From: Pseudoips prasinana
Taxonomy: Eukaryota > Arthropoda > Insecta > Lepidoptera > Nolidae
Length of the DNA: 64,000 bases
Direction of reading: 5' to 3'
Assembly: GCA_951640165.1 (NCBI GenBank)
Contig: OX621234.1
Span: 33,050,549-33,114,548, forward strand
Shown: one piece after another, positions 23,938 through 34,569 of the stretch
Layout of the letters: each line of letters begins with the position of its first letter
How positions within the stretch are numbered: the first letter of the stretch is position 1
Program-made: the position numbers and the translations under genes
Notes under the pieces: model-generated
Databases searched by the model: none
The model's input: the letters and a program-made list of their open reading frames with translations, nothing else
What the model was told of the DNA's origin: nothing

Positions 23938-24412
23938 ATGTTATTGGGTACAAATATTTCTAAGGTCATTACGCTTTTACGCATTTACGCTTCTCAGGTA
24001 TGGAACACCAGATATGACACATATATAGTAAGGTTAGAAAACATTCAAAGTAAATTCTTAAGGTACATTCAATATCGCGCTAAAACCTATCTACCTAACT
24101 ACACAAGTCGCTGCAGTAAGTTCCACATGCTTCCTCTACAGGAGCGCAGAAAAATAGTTGGATGTCTCACTATTATTTAAACTTATGAATGGTTCAATGG
24201 ATGTCACTGAGCTGGTGAACATAATAGGCCTTCGCGTACCCTTAGCATTCCTAAGACGATATAATATATTGCATACCCCTACCACCAAAAGCAACTACAG
24301 ACAAAATGCTTTTTTGATTAAGACAAGTAGTTTCTACAACACTGAATGCCAGAGAGTCGACATTGATATTATTTCACACAAGTGTCTCAAACCTGAAAAG
24401 GCCTATGTGTAA
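23938..24412 (+). pseudogene. Non-LTR reverse transcriptase, C-terminal fragment
   Basis: Two overlapping plus-strand frames (23,938-24,180 and 24,158-24,412) encode the region after the polymerase domain of a Jockey/CR1-type reverse transcriptase: YASQVWNTRYDTYIVRLENI, QSKFLRYIQYR and LPLQERRKIV in the first, then LLFKLMNGSMD and NAFLIKTSSFYN in the second. A single frameshift near 24,160 joins them. Catalytic motifs are absent, so it is a 5'-truncated dead copy. An AT-rich 3' UTR follows. Confidence 0.65.
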
Positions 24413-24782
24413 TAATTTCTTTGAGTCACAGTGTTCTTAGTAGATTTTTTCGATTTTTTCAAATAGTAATTTAGTAATAGGTTTGCTGTTTATTCTATAT
24501 ATACGTATACAATTTATTTATTTGAGAAAACTTGTAATTGGTCATCTTTTGTATAATTTAAAGAATTTGTGTAACTAATTAGATGTAAGTTTTCTAAATT
24601 GGAAAATAAAATTGCAGTGACATATTATTTCTTTACCATTTTGACATAATCATAATATATTTAATTTAACTATGTACCTATTTCTTAATTATGACATTAA
24701 TTTCATAATTTTGTATTATTTTTATTGTAGTTTATTATTAGTTAATTAGTTGTTGTTTAGCTGACGGCATAGAATAAAGCTT
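24413..24782. other. AT-rich DNA, probable 3' UTR of the preceding element
   Basis: Includes aattggaaaataaaattgc near 24,597, a plausible polyadenylation region. Nothing else recognised. Confidence 0.35.
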
Positions 24783-24985
24783 CTAATCTCGTAAGGGGCG
24801 TAGAAGTCGTCTTGAGGTAATATCTCCCAGTGAACGGGCAGCAGCGTCTTTGTGTACTATGACCGTCATAATGCGATCGCCACCCCGTTTGCCAAGTGTG
24901 ACGATTATCGCATATTCCTCCAAATTAGGGACAGTTTGACCTTTGTCCAGCGGTGGACGCCATTCGGCTGACATGATGAACTAGT
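24783..24985 (+). mobile_element. RTE-like 3' tail, group Y
   Basis: Contains taatgcgatcgccacc, gccaagtgtgacgattat, then ctttgtccagcggtggacg and a (TGA)-rich end: the noncoding 3' end of a non-LTR element. Related copies are at 29,575-29,710 and 46,765-46,995. Confidence 0.5.
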
Positions 24986-25189
24986 TACCTGCCTTAACCG
25001 GCTGGAGCTAATGATCTTCATATTTATATGACACCATGAAATGTAATCATTGATTTGATTTGAGACATCAGATGGGCCCTGTAAATTCGGGTTTATGATA
25101 TACAATAACTTTTTTAGATTTGTATTATTGATTTCGTGGAATCTACTCGGTCGAAGAACATTTATTTTATATAACCTTTTTATATTGTT

Positions 25190-25370
25190 AAAGACAACGC
25201 CCGTACTTGGTAAATAAGTCCCTATGTCACGGAGCTTTTTACAAACCTAATTGACGAACACAATGAATCAGACTTAGAACAACTACTTATGGGTTATACA
25301 AGTGGTTGTGCTGCAATAACCGAACTTGGCGACTGCCTTAAGCCCTACGCCACACGTGAAGTCATTGTAA
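25190..25370 (-). mobile_element. tRNA-derived SINE, group B, diverged
   Basis: Minus-strand order: head near 25,330-25,360 (inverted), body with cttagaacaactacttatgg, end aaagacaacgcccgtac. More decayed than the 5,350 copy. Confidence 0.6.
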
Positions 25371-26659
25371 GTGCATCGATGCAATCCAGCAGTTGCATGT
25401 TATCGCGACCGACGCATACAATGTTTATTAATTAATAATAATAATAAATGTAATACGAGTATAAACAGGCCACGCTGTTGGAACACTACATAGATATAAA
25501 CCTCCAGCGTGTTGATATTTCAAAAATATAATTTAATGCTTCACACTAGGTTATATATAGAAATCAGTTACGTTTCTCATAATATTTTATAATGATTAAT
25601 CATTCACGGTTATCCGTGATTAATACATATTGATAAAAGATAAGATACGCGTTCTGATAAGGCGTACGTGACCTTTCGTTGTCAATGAACTCTACTAAAG
25701 AAATACCTAGTGTGCAGACGTCTAAGCGAACAGATTTTCTATTAAAAGCCCATGACGTACCTTTTACCTCCCGTATGAAAAGAGAACTGAAATCTATAGT
25801 CATGTCAATGAACTTTTCTTTTTCTAATGATTTTTGTATATTTATGTTACCAGTGTGTTTAAACGATTTATTATTTATAATTAGGACCGTTACGCTAATA
25901 GCCGACAATTTGATACATTTTAACACGATTAGCGTTAATGTGGAAGTTTTGGAAAATACAATATTAGCTAAATGCGTGTAGATCTTCGCTTTACAAGTTC
26001 CCTGGGCCGATAAAAGTTATTGAGTTCCAATCTCTAGCAACAATATACAGACCGCAACATTAAATTTTGGGCATTGAGCAACACAAAAATATTGGAGACA
26101 AATCATTCTCGAATGTGCTTCATACTCATCGATATAGGTACTTTGAAATGTTTTACCCTATTTCAAAAGGAAAATAGAACTATGTTAATACATTTTTGTC
26201 CCAAATTATGGACCTCAAACTCAAGACTCAAGCCCATATGTGTATTACGTTGATCCGAACATAAAATACGTGACACGTCCAGATAGAACATTTGAAATAA
26301 ATTGAGGGAATTGTAACAGTGTAAGAGTGATTATTGGTTCGATATTAACCTTCAAAAGGGTCGTTAGTTTCGGTTCAACGTCCCTCTCTATTGGCTTAAC
26401 AACTACATATACTAGTTGAAAGTATTATGAATACTATAATACTCGTAGTTCAAAGGGAAATTGTAATTTTAAGTATGGTTGGTTTCAATAGCTTAGAAGT
26501 TATAGCTGATATAATTTTTATACATGTTGGAAGTTTAGCCAATACATTACTTCCCTGAATTTATAGGCCATGCGCTTTCTTTTATTAGGACACACATATA
26601 AGGACTACGCATAAAACATTTTGAAAGGGGTTTGTGATTTAAGTATAGAAGAATCAATA
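25371..26659. other. Unassigned DNA with overlapping antisense frames
   Basis: At 25,600-25,981 about 100-codon frames are open on both strands over the same DNA. Neither shows a domain or splice sites. An AT-rich interval can produce this by chance. Confidence 0.3.
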
Positions 26660-27240
26660 GCTTAGGGTTCAAAATCAAAAAATCAAAATCAATTTATTTG
26701 CAAACATGTGGTGCATTACAGATGTCATAATAACAATGAGTCTCACACATTAGTCATTTTTATCATGACGTACAAAAATTCACTTATTCTATACATAGAT
26801 ACTAATTTATGCTACTACCTATTGCTAAGAATTTATTGTTATTTCGTTAACATTTACTTACATTGCATATTAATTATAAGTGACATATTTATTTAACATT
26901 CAAATTATTAATACATTAATTTGAGCATACGCAAATCTATTAATTTTGTTACTAATTTTGGTAACATGTGCTTTCCAGGTAAACTTATCGTCAATAGTAA
27001 TGCCCAGAAAGGAAATTTCATTTGCTTCTTCCAAAACTTTACCATTGTAGTTTAAGTCCAAGTTTTGCTTTTTTCCCCCTTTATTATGAAATTGTATATA
27101 TTTAGTCTTATTAATATTGACACTTAAGTTATTATCCTGTAACCATTCAATAACATCATTAACAACTTTATTGAGTAATGTGTTATAATCTTCTCCTGAA
27201 TTATTAGGTACCAATATTGAAATATCAACTGCATATAAAA
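26660..27240 (-). mobile_element. CR1-like retrotransposon 3' end with RT fragment
   Basis: The minus-strand frame 26,900-27,214 encodes the segment after the YADD box: WLQDNNLSVNINKTKYIQF and ISFLGITIDDKFTWKAHV, characteristic of Jockey/CR1 reverse transcriptases. Its 3' end near 26,660-26,695 shows short gattttgatttt-type repeats, the usual CR1 terminus. Catalytic motifs are missing. It may be the same insertion as the ORF1 remnant at 27,941-29,040, with the middle deleted. Confidence 0.6.
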
Positions 27241-27584
27241 TTTAGCTAACAAAATTTAAAGAAATTTACTAATCGAACGCCCATCTGTGATATTTATTTG
27301 CGTACGAAGCCCAATAACAGATATAGGCTTTAGGACCCGTAGAACCGTAAGAGTCTCAAGAAGATTGATAAAGCCACTAATAAAAGGCGGGGTCACTATT
27401 CTGCGCGTTATGTCTTATTATATTTTACACAGATGATTCTAAAGACTTTGAACCCGACTGCTGGGGTTATTACCCGTCTGACAGCGGTGAATATACGCAC
27501 ACGTCGCCCTTAAGGCCATAACACACGATTCTGGAAGCCTCTGCTATCAGTGATCACGTTTCGACTACTTCACGTAGGTTTTAA
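27241..27584. other. Unassigned DNA
   Basis: No gene or repeat recognised. Confidence 0.35.
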
Positions 27585-27800
27585 AATTAATCTTCATAAT
27601 TTCCACTTTTTTACTAACATTATGAATGCTATAGTAACTCTGTCTGTCTGTATGTCGCGCTTTCAAGCCAAAACTACTGAATCGATTTAATTGAAATTTT
27701 CCCACAGATATTTATAAGGAATAGAAGACATTAGGAAAGTTTATATGAAAATGAGCAAATGTTTTATAAGTTTGCGACACGTGACTAAAAATTAGAGATT
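27585..27800 (+). mobile_element. Helitron-like 5' fragment
   Basis: ttactaacattatgaatgct, ctgtctgtctgtatg and ccaaaactactgaatcgatt match the usual start of lepidopteran Helitrons; no CTAG end follows. Confidence 0.35.
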
Positions 27801-27814
27801 GTTCCTGTGTTTGA

Positions 27815-27895
27815 CAACTTATCAAGAGTAATATGAAGAAAATCTCTTTTACTTTAGGTAAAAGAGATTTTCTTCATATTACTCTTGATAAGTTG
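27815..27895. repeat. 38-bp perfect inverted duplication, 5-nt spacer
   Basis: Arms 27,815-27,852 and 27,858-27,895 are perfect reverse complements; spacer tttag. It sits just downstream (minus-strand sense) of the ORF1 remnant. Confidence 0.95.
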
Positions 27896-27940
27896 CCAGC
27901 AATGTTTTGGTGTAAGATAAACAAAGAACTAAATCTAGTG

Positions 27941-29040
27941 TTAACGAAAAAGCTTTTCTACCCTATGTTTCACATTAAGTGCAGTTGAAACATTCGATAT
28001 TAGTTTGTTCGCAGTTGATGTAGAGTTTTTAGAAGTGATTGTTTGAAAGTAGTAATTAATCTTTTTTTGTAATAGTTTCTTAGTTTTAATATTTGTTCTT
28101 TGTTTTGGTGTACATTCAACATTATTGCGAGAGCATGTGATCAATGACCTAAGGTTCAAGATTCTTTTATTATAATCTAAGTAATCGATTGTATAGTTCA
28201 GTTTCTGACAAGCATCATAAAGAAAATTTCTGTAATATTTAGTATTTCTTACAAAATAACAATTTGGTATATTTTTACATTTTAAATCAAATTCATTATT
28301 AATATATTTGTTTTTTATTACATTTAAAACCAGAACCGTACAACCTGATAGTTTTTCTAAAGTACCTAATAATTCTAGCCATTTTCAATGGATTAGAATC
28401 ATTTTCGCCAACACAAATTATTATTTTATCTTCGTTTTGAAAAACAGCTTGTTGAACCTCATTCAGAATTAGTTCAGTCGATGCGAAGGATTTAGTAAAC
28501 CCAACTATACCGTATTCCTCATATTTAGAGTTCATCCTTGTTCGAAGCAAGGTCGAGGCAAGTCCAACACATTGTTGTGTGCCATATATGAATATTGTTT
28601 TATGGTGTGAAATTCCTTCTATTGTGGCGCCATCAGATTTCATGCTTGGAGATTTGGTTTTCATGTTTATATTTATAGGAGGCCTGTGGCTTCTAGACTC
28701 ATTAGAATTATTTACTGGCTGGGACTTAGAAGAAACTCCCAGGCTATTGGCTTTGTTTGATATGAATGTTTGGACATGATTATCAATGTCAAGCCCAAGC
28801 CGAAACTGTATACAGCTGGTATTTGGATGTAGGATTTGATGGAGAAAACAGCAGTGAGTTGTATGTGCTAAATTGTGCTGTGACTTAATTCTTCTTTTTT
28901 CTTTTATTGGATTTTGTTATTGATGAACCATTAGTACATATTTTTTTGAGTAGAAAAATAATGTGATCTTTTTCGGCTATTGTTTTATTGAGCCGGCTGA
29001 CTTCTAATGTCATGTTTTCTATTTCAGCATGTGTGCTGCT
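27941..29040 (-). pseudogene. Non-LTR ORF1 remnant: coiled coil plus SGNH-like domain
   Basis: The minus strand is readable as one protein with breaks. From 29,040 a heptad-like segment (MTLEVSRLNKTIAEKD) is followed by a frameshift near 28,925 and a linker with PHD-like or irregular Cys/His (HTTHCC). Then an alpha/beta block from about 28,600 holds FIYGTQQCVG and IIICVGENDSN, resembling the first and third blocks of SGNH/GDSL hydrolases. A second frameshift near 28,300 leads into YFVRNTKYYRNFLYD and the C-terminus at 27,941. Such esterase-like ORF1 proteins are known in CR1-type elements. The clade is inferred; the catalytic Ser is not evident (GTQ at that place). Confidence 0.5.
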
Positions 29041-29312
29041 GTTCCGTACCCATAAGGTAAAATGGAACCCTATTACTAAGACTTCGATGTCTGTCTGTCT
29101 GTCCGTCCGTCACCAGGCTGTATCTCATGAACCGTGATAGTTAGAGAGTTGTAATTTCCAAAATGATGTATTTCTGTTGCCGCTATAACAGCAAAAAAAG
29201 AAAAAACAAAATAGCTAGCAGAGGGCTCCCATACAACAAACGTGAATTTTTACTCGTTTTTATAGATAATGGTACCCTTCGTGTGCGAGACCGACACGCA
29301 CTTGGCCGGTTA
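29041..29312 (+). repeat. Repeat D, near complete short form
   Basis: Starts gttccgtacccataagg; then aagacttcgatgtctgtctg, caccaggctgtatctcatga and acaacaaacgtgaattttta. Ends in gtgtgcgagaccgacacgca cttggccggt, a hairpin-tailed end. It abuts the ORF1 remnant exactly and probably truncates it. Confidence 0.6.
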
Positions 29313-29574
29313 TTTGTACCAACACCTAGTGGAGTGAGCTTCATGAGCTCGACAAATGGATGTGACAAAACGCTTCTGCGAATCACCGTAGTTCGAATAG
29401 ACGCTTGTATGACACATTGGAGCTCCACACCACACAGGTGATGACGAACGGCAGTGCGACAAACGACTTTATAAATTTGTCGAGATCAAATGGTGCGCTT
29501 CCTAAAGTGTACTACTACTAAATCTCAAACAAACTATTTCTTCTCATATGTTAGACATTAGTTTGATATACGTC
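29313..29574. other. Unassigned DNA
   Basis: Facing open frames cover repeat D and this segment (29,163-29,441); neither has a domain. Confidence 0.3.
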
Positions 29575-29710
29575 GTTTTAATGCCATCCCGTCTGCCAAA
29601 CGTGGCGATTATGGCATATCCCTACAAATGATGGACACAAATCCATTGTAGAAGTCTTTTGGGGAGGCCTTCCTCCAGCACAATTAAATCAACATATTAT
29701 TATCATTATT
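29575..29710 (+). mobile_element. RTE-like 3' tail, group Y, decayed
   Basis: ccgtctgccaaacgtggcga and ttatggcatatccctac match the group Y tail at 46,765-46,995; ends near ttattatcattat. Confidence 0.45.
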
Positions 29711-29779
29711 TTATTAAATGCACACAGATTTAATAATGTAATGGTTCAATTCCAAAAAATAATATTACCTATTACTAAT

Positions 29780-29861
29780 ACACACACATTTTTAATTACA
29801 CATCTCTGATAGATACAGTTCCCTGTATCTATCAGAGATGTGTAATTAAAAATGTGTGTGT
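29780..29861. repeat. 39-bp perfect inverted duplication, 4-nt spacer
   Basis: Arms 29,780-29,818 and 29,823-29,861, perfect; spacer ttcc. Not inside a recognised element. Confidence 0.95.
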
Positions 29862-30483
29862 CCTTAATCGCGGGGCACTTAACGTAGATATACATACTTA
29901 TGTATGCGTACACAGAGCACACTCAAAGTGTATGGGACCCTAAAATGGCCGTAAAATTGACTGCAGATCAGTGTAAATACTTGCATTACGAAAACCCTCC
30001 ATGTTGCCTACATAAAGAAATACATTGTCATAGTCAAAGTGCAATCATGTGGCGTCGCGTCGCCTGAAGTATTCAAATATCGAACCCACAACACGTGGGC
30101 GCCGAAGTACCTATTACCGAGACAACTTAGACGAATTCACCGCACCTCGAGACCATTATTTTAAGGCCATAAATTATAGCTGTGTATTTAAACCAATTTA
30201 TGAGAAGATAAACTGAAAAATATCGACCGAAAACGTAAACCGTTATTTTTTTATAACCGTTGCGCGTCATTACTGAATTAATCCTAGTTGGCGATGACCG
30301 CGCCAGCTGTTAATCCTTGATCTGTGATGCTAGACAAGCGATGACAACCAGTCTCTAAAAATCTGTCCTTCAGTTCATCATCTAACGCCATAAAACATAT
30401 TGTGTTGTTTGAATTCATAAAACTACTGGTCGAAAGCCTACCATGATCACCACTTGGTATTTTTTTAAATAAATATCTTGGGA
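29862..30483. other. Unassigned DNA
   Basis: The minus-strand frame 30,284-30,493 overlaps the SINE tail and has no domain. Confidence 0.35.
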
Positions 30484-30715
30484 CAACTAACACAGGGCCA
30501 TCTCATCCCAAATCCCATCCCTGAACTACAGCAACCAAACAACTGATAAACATACTTATATATTTCCAAATACATACAAATAGATAAACGACACCCAGCC
30601 ACAAAAAAAATTATTTTGCTCATCATACAAAGATTTGTCCTTGGTGGGAATTGAACCCACGACCTCTGGCTTGGCAGTCAGGGTCATGAATCCCTAGACC
30701 AACAGGCCAGTCAAA
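30484..30715 (-). mobile_element. tRNA-derived SINE, group A
   Basis: Minus-strand head at 30,650-30,715 forms a good tRNA-like T-arm (gtgggttcaattcccac) and a box A-like gttggtctagggattc. Tail at the low end is the inverted gatgagatgg block. The anticodon arm is imperfect, and the tRNA part runs straight into the SINE body. Confidence 0.65.
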
Positions 30716-31006
30716 GTATAATTTATACAGTTGACATAAATACATACATACATGTCATTAATCCATAATGCGTCTGTACGACACCGACAGAGGGGACTGG
30801 TTTGAGACAAAGCAAGTATTTAAATTATATAGGCTGCCGATTCAACACTTTTTGTTACTTATAATAACATTGCGAGACAGATTAGTTAAGACATGTTATA
30901 GCTCACACATTCTGTAGAATAACTTTTGCATGACAAGGACAAACATATCTCAAGTTTACCTTAAATTTAATTATTACATCGTGCGTATCAAAAGTGCAAG
31001 TGCACA

Positions 31007-31864
31007 TCTATATATATAAAAATCAATGCCACTTTTCGTTGTAATGTTTTAACTCAACAACGCCTTCACCGTTTTGGCTAATTTTGGTCTTGAATTATTC
31101 GTGGAAGTCCAGAGAAGGTTTGTACGTAGAGAAAATTTTAAAAAAGTCTTGAAAAAGTGTAACATCAACATCTTTTAGCAATTTAAAATATGTTTTTGTT
31201 TGAATAAATGAACATATTAATCATTTTTAGGGTTCCGTTGCCAAATGGCAAAAAATGGAACCCTTATAGATTCGTCATGTCTGTCTGTCCGTCCGTATGT
31301 TACAGCCACTTTTTTCCGAAACTATAAGAGCTGTACTGCTGAAACTTGGTAAGTAGGTGTATTCTGTGAACCGCATTGAGATTTTTACACAAAAATAGAA
31401 AAAGAACAATAATTTTGGGGGGTCGCCATACATAAAACTGAAACTCATAAGAGATATCATCATCAAACTTTCATCGTACCCATACATGTGGGTGTCCATG
31501 GATAGGTCTTCAAAAATCCTTGAGGTTCCTAATATCATTTTTGTCTAAACTGAATAGTTTGCGCGAGAGACACTTCCAAAGTGGTAAAATGAGTGTCCCC
31601 CTCCTGTAACTTCTAAAATAAGAGAATGATAAAACTAAAAAAAATATATGATGTACATTACCATAGAAACTAACAACGAAAATTGGTTTGAACGAGATCT
31701 AGCAAGTAGTTTTTTTTAATACGTTATAAACCGCAATTTGCTTTCATTTAATCAACTGAAATACTTGCTGCTACGGAACCCTTCATGTGCGAATCCGACT
31801 CGCACTTGGCCGGTTTTTTTATTACTATGCCTTATACGTAGCGAAGCACGTACCGGGCCGCTAG
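31007..31864 (+). mobile_element. Non-autonomous Helitron containing a nested repeat
   Basis: 5' TC at 31,007 preceded by A; 3' end cgaagcacgtaccgggccg then CTAG at 31,861-31,864 followed by T. Same family as the tandem pair at 19,014-19,570, which is on the other strand. A ~590-bp repeat (31,229-31,820) sits in its T-rich part; the 19,303 copy shows the empty site. Confidence 0.7.
31229..31820 (+). repeat. Repeat D long form, nested in a Helitron
   Basis: Begins agggttccgttgccaaatgg and ends gaatccgactcgcacttggc cggttttttt. It contains ccacttttttccgaaactat and ttgaacgagatctagcaa. The copy at 39,617-40,205 is highly similar over its whole length. No coding capacity. Class unknown to me; the T-run target and T-rich end suggest retroposition. 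Confidence 0.6.
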
Positions 31865-32172
31865 TTGATATATAGATATCAGTGCTTAATAAATATAATT
31901 TAATTAAAAAAGGGGAATTAAACAGGGGTATATATTTTCTTCACTTCTACAGTTGGTTTAAAAGGCTTTCGCGGGTCTAAACAGTGATGTATGGTTGTAA
32001 TTGCTTCGTTAGTTTTCGAACCTTGGGATGGTATTCTCATGGATTGATGAATTCTACGTATAATAAGGTGCAATTTTATATGCGGAGAGACACTTTTTAA
32101 AATATAGTTATTACAAACACACACACATATAGTGGTGTCATGATTTTTTGGTTTAATAGCTGCGCATATAAA
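31865..32172. other. Unassigned DNA
   Basis: The minus-strand frame 31,918-32,301 crosses the fold-back at 32,173-32,258 and has no domain. Confidence 0.35.
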
Positions 32173-32258
32173 AAAACACGCACAGTCCAACACACTGAAA
32201 ATGCATCCACGCGCGCTCATGCAGATGCATGTTCTGTGTGTTGGACTGTGCGTGTTTT
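32173..32258. repeat. 23-bp perfect inverted duplication, 40-nt interior
   Basis: Arms 32,173-32,195 and 32,236-32,258. The pairing continues inwards with two mismatches through atgcat, leaving a loop of about 18 nt. Confidence 0.9.
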
Positions 32259-32329
32259 CTATACAAACGGAGGTATTTACAAGCAACGTTAGAACACGCA
32301 CTTACGCACTACGCTGCATCATGCGGGTA

Positions 32330-32470
32330 GTGTGCCAATAACCGCGTTAAATTTTATAAATTATAATCTATGTTATAGGGATTATAGTTATTCGGCTATA
32401 TAACTACAAAGTTTTATTAAATTTGTGTGAAAGAATAACAAACATTACATGAGTAACAAACAAACATTAT
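32330..32470 (-). mobile_element. Helitron fragment
   Basis: Inverted text of the Helitron body: ccgcgttaaattttataaat and gaaagaataacaaacattac. Confidence 0.4.
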
Positions 32471-32618
32471 TGAACACTATCTCCCGAAATACAGGCTTTA
32501 GCCTAGTTTAGATAACAGTGTCAGTACCTTTTGTAATTAATCATGACAAAAATCTGTAAACAAATGTGAATGTATTATTGTTTTATCTGAGTCCAATAAA
32601 TTATTTATTATTATGATT

Positions 32619-32890
32619 ACACACTCACAAACTTTGCCTTTATAATAGTCATAAATTTCCCGAGAACCTGATTAACATGACAACGGTGACTAACATTACC
32701 AGCTAAGAGTCATCACACTAATATTATCGAGACGAAAGTTTGTGAGTGTGTATGTTTGTTACTTCTTTAAGTTTAAACGGCTGGAGCGATTTTAATAAAA
32801 TTTTGAATGGAGTTAGCTGATACCCTGGATTAACACATATGCTATAATTTATAAAGTTTAACGCGGGTAAAACAGCGAGGCACAGTTAAC
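32619..32890 (+). mobile_element. Helitron with inverted 5' piece
   Basis: A plus-strand Helitron body (32,722-32,890) has gacgaaagtttgtgagtgtg, ctataatttataaagtttaa and gcgggtaaaacagcgaggca; the CTAG end is mutated. About 85 bp before it lies an inverted piece of its own 5' end (32,619-32,635 pairs with 32,735-32,751 over 17 bp). Confidence 0.5.
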
Positions 32891-33055
32891 GTTCAATATG
32901 GCGCCCAGCCGTTAAACCTACTTTAATTTTTTAAAGACCGGTAATTTAAATATACAAAGTGTAACAGAATAGTGGACGTAACTCAAGGAGTGCTATCTAC
33001 CGAAACAAAACAAAGTTTGAAATAAAAGAATAAATGTCAATATATCATTGTATAT

Positions 33056-33320
33056 TTAGCATGACGGCCGATGGGGCAGAAATGTAATCGAGTGGCGACC
33101 ACCAACCGGAAGACGCAGTGTGGGCAGGCCCCTTACAAGGTGGACCATTGATATTTAAAAAACCTTTTTTGTATATTAATGTGGTGAACCGACGATCTTG
33201 TAAGGGTTTCGGGAAGCCGCTGGATGCGGGCAGCGTTGTACCGGCTATTGTGGAGATCCTTGGGGGAGGGCTTTGTCCACCAGTGGATGTCTAGTGGCTG
33301 ATAATTATGATGATGATGAT
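33056..33320 (+). mobile_element. RTE-like 3' end, tail group X, with small insertion
   Basis: Same text as 1,042-1,270 (gagtggcgaccaccaaccgg, gtgggcaggccccttacaag, ctttgtccaccagtggatg) ending in (ATGATG)n. About 44 bp at 33,146-33,190 is an extra AT-rich, near-palindromic piece. Confidence 0.6.
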
Positions 33321-33410
33321 TTTGCATGATTATGTGCAACACGTTGCTCAGTAGCATAGAACAATGAAGTTCCTTAACTTACGTCGACTATTCATGTTCA
33401 ACACTTACAA

Positions 33411-33500
33411 CTGCCTCGTTGGTAGAATGGTAGCGCAGATAATGAGGTTTAATAAGATTATTTTAAATAGGTTTAAAATTCTGGCCGGGCCAAAAAAGTG
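33411..33500 (+). mobile_element. tRNA-like SINE head fragment
   Basis: ctgcctcgttggtagaatgg tagcgc is a tRNA-like 5' half with a box A; the B box side (ctggccgggcc) is decayed. Confidence 0.35.
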
Positions 33501-33690
33501 ATTTTGGGATTTCATCAGCCGAAAGACGCCCACTACTGGACAAAGGCCTCCCCCAAAGATCTCCACAATTGCCGGTCTTGCGCTATCCGCGTCCAGCAAT
33601 TTCCAACGACCCTCAAAAGAACATCGGTCCATCTGTCATCGGTGCTGATGCTGGGATTTGTGTAAAAAAAAATCTCAGTATTAAGTCTCG
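33500..33690 (-). mobile_element. RTE-like 3' end, tail group X
   Basis: The minus-strand frame 33,533-33,718 encodes DRQLWRSLGEAFVQ before its stop, so this copy keeps the tail frame intact over about 35 residues. It ends near the fcatcagccgaaa-type text at 33,510-33,520. Confidence 0.6.
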
Positions 33691-33774
33691 GAGTTGGCGG
33701 TATTAAAGACACAAACACATGTGCCTATGAAAGCACGTAATGTCGTCGGTACTGTACCTATATATGAGCGTATC

Positions 33775-33915
33775 ACTTATCGACTTCCTACCCATAAGGC
33801 CATGAGAGTGGTGAATAGAGAGTGCCCCTGTGTTTGCGCTTAAATATGTGCACTATTATATGTCCTATGCAGGTGGCTAGTCTCCATCGAAACTGGCCGC
33901 AGTGCCCGAATTTCG
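33775..33915 (+). mobile_element. SINE group C fragment
   Basis: gagagtgcccctgtgtttgc and ggtggctagtctccatcgaa match the group C body at 604-870 in the opposite orientation; no tRNA head remains. Confidence 0.45.
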
Positions 33916-34374
33916 ACCAAAAGGACATTATTATGTTACACCTGGTATTAAGGACTTGTATTTATCTGGGGCAGTTGCCATGCTGAACCATTTTAATTTA
34001 ATTTATAAAACCTTAATTTCTAAAATAATAACTTAAGCTACTAAATTACCATGTACCATAGTGGTGCTTTGAAATTTTGTTGTTCTATTTAATTAAGTAT
34101 CATTAAAATGGAATTCCAGGGGAAATTTATTATATAATGGAAGAACCAATTGATTGCTCTTTCAACCTAAGTAATGCCAATAATTTGTAGCTTATAATTG
34201 GGAATAATGACTTCAGCTAACTTTTTTTTTATTGAAACATAAATATTGGAAGAAACTTAAGGCACACATCTCTCCATGAAATTGTACATATTAAACAGAA
34301 CCAGTTTGTAAAACACAAAAATAAGTTTTTAGTTCCCCATACATACAACATAATTAGTATCATACAAAATTAGG
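33916..34374. other. Unassigned AT-rich DNA
   Basis: No gene or repeat recognised. Confidence 0.35.
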
Positions 34375-34569
34375 CTAGGAAGAGGGGGAACACAGATACA
34401 GAGGAGGTGAGCATTGATGTGTCACAGGGGGCCCACTTAAACCTACATCTGAGTCCCAAGTCTCAGACTCTGTCGAGTGTTTCCTCATGATGGACCCAGT
34501 TTCTGCATGGTGAATCCATGGAATGCGAAGAATTTGGTCTTCTTGTATGGATTTCTGTTTGAATATATC
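34375..34569 (-). CDS. Candidate terminal coding exon, unknown protein
   Basis: A 64-codon minus-strand frame ending at TAG (34,375-34,377). The peptide is not AT-driven: it contains ILRIPWIHHAETGSIMRKH, STESETWDSDVGLSGP and a Pro/Ser/Cys-rich end. An AG precedes the first codons, but the pyrimidine tract is poor. Other frames over the same bases are also fairly open, so coding is uncertain. If real, it is a 3' exon of a gene on the same strand as the microprotein gene upstream. Confidence 0.25.
   Translation of the reverse strand, partial: DIFKQKSIQEDQILRIPWIHHAETGSIMRKHSTESETWDSDVGLSGPPVTHQCSPPLYLCSPSS

Noticed and set aside
25600..25981. Overlapping ~100-codon genes on both strands
   Set aside because: No domain, no splice signals, and both strands equally open; chance is more likely.
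29163..29441. 92-codon plus-strand frame as a gene
   Set aside because: Most of it is repeat D sequence.
30650..30715. tRNA gene (good T-arm)
   Set aside because: The anticodon arm is imperfect and the sequence runs directly into a SINE body shared with other copies, so it is a SINE head.
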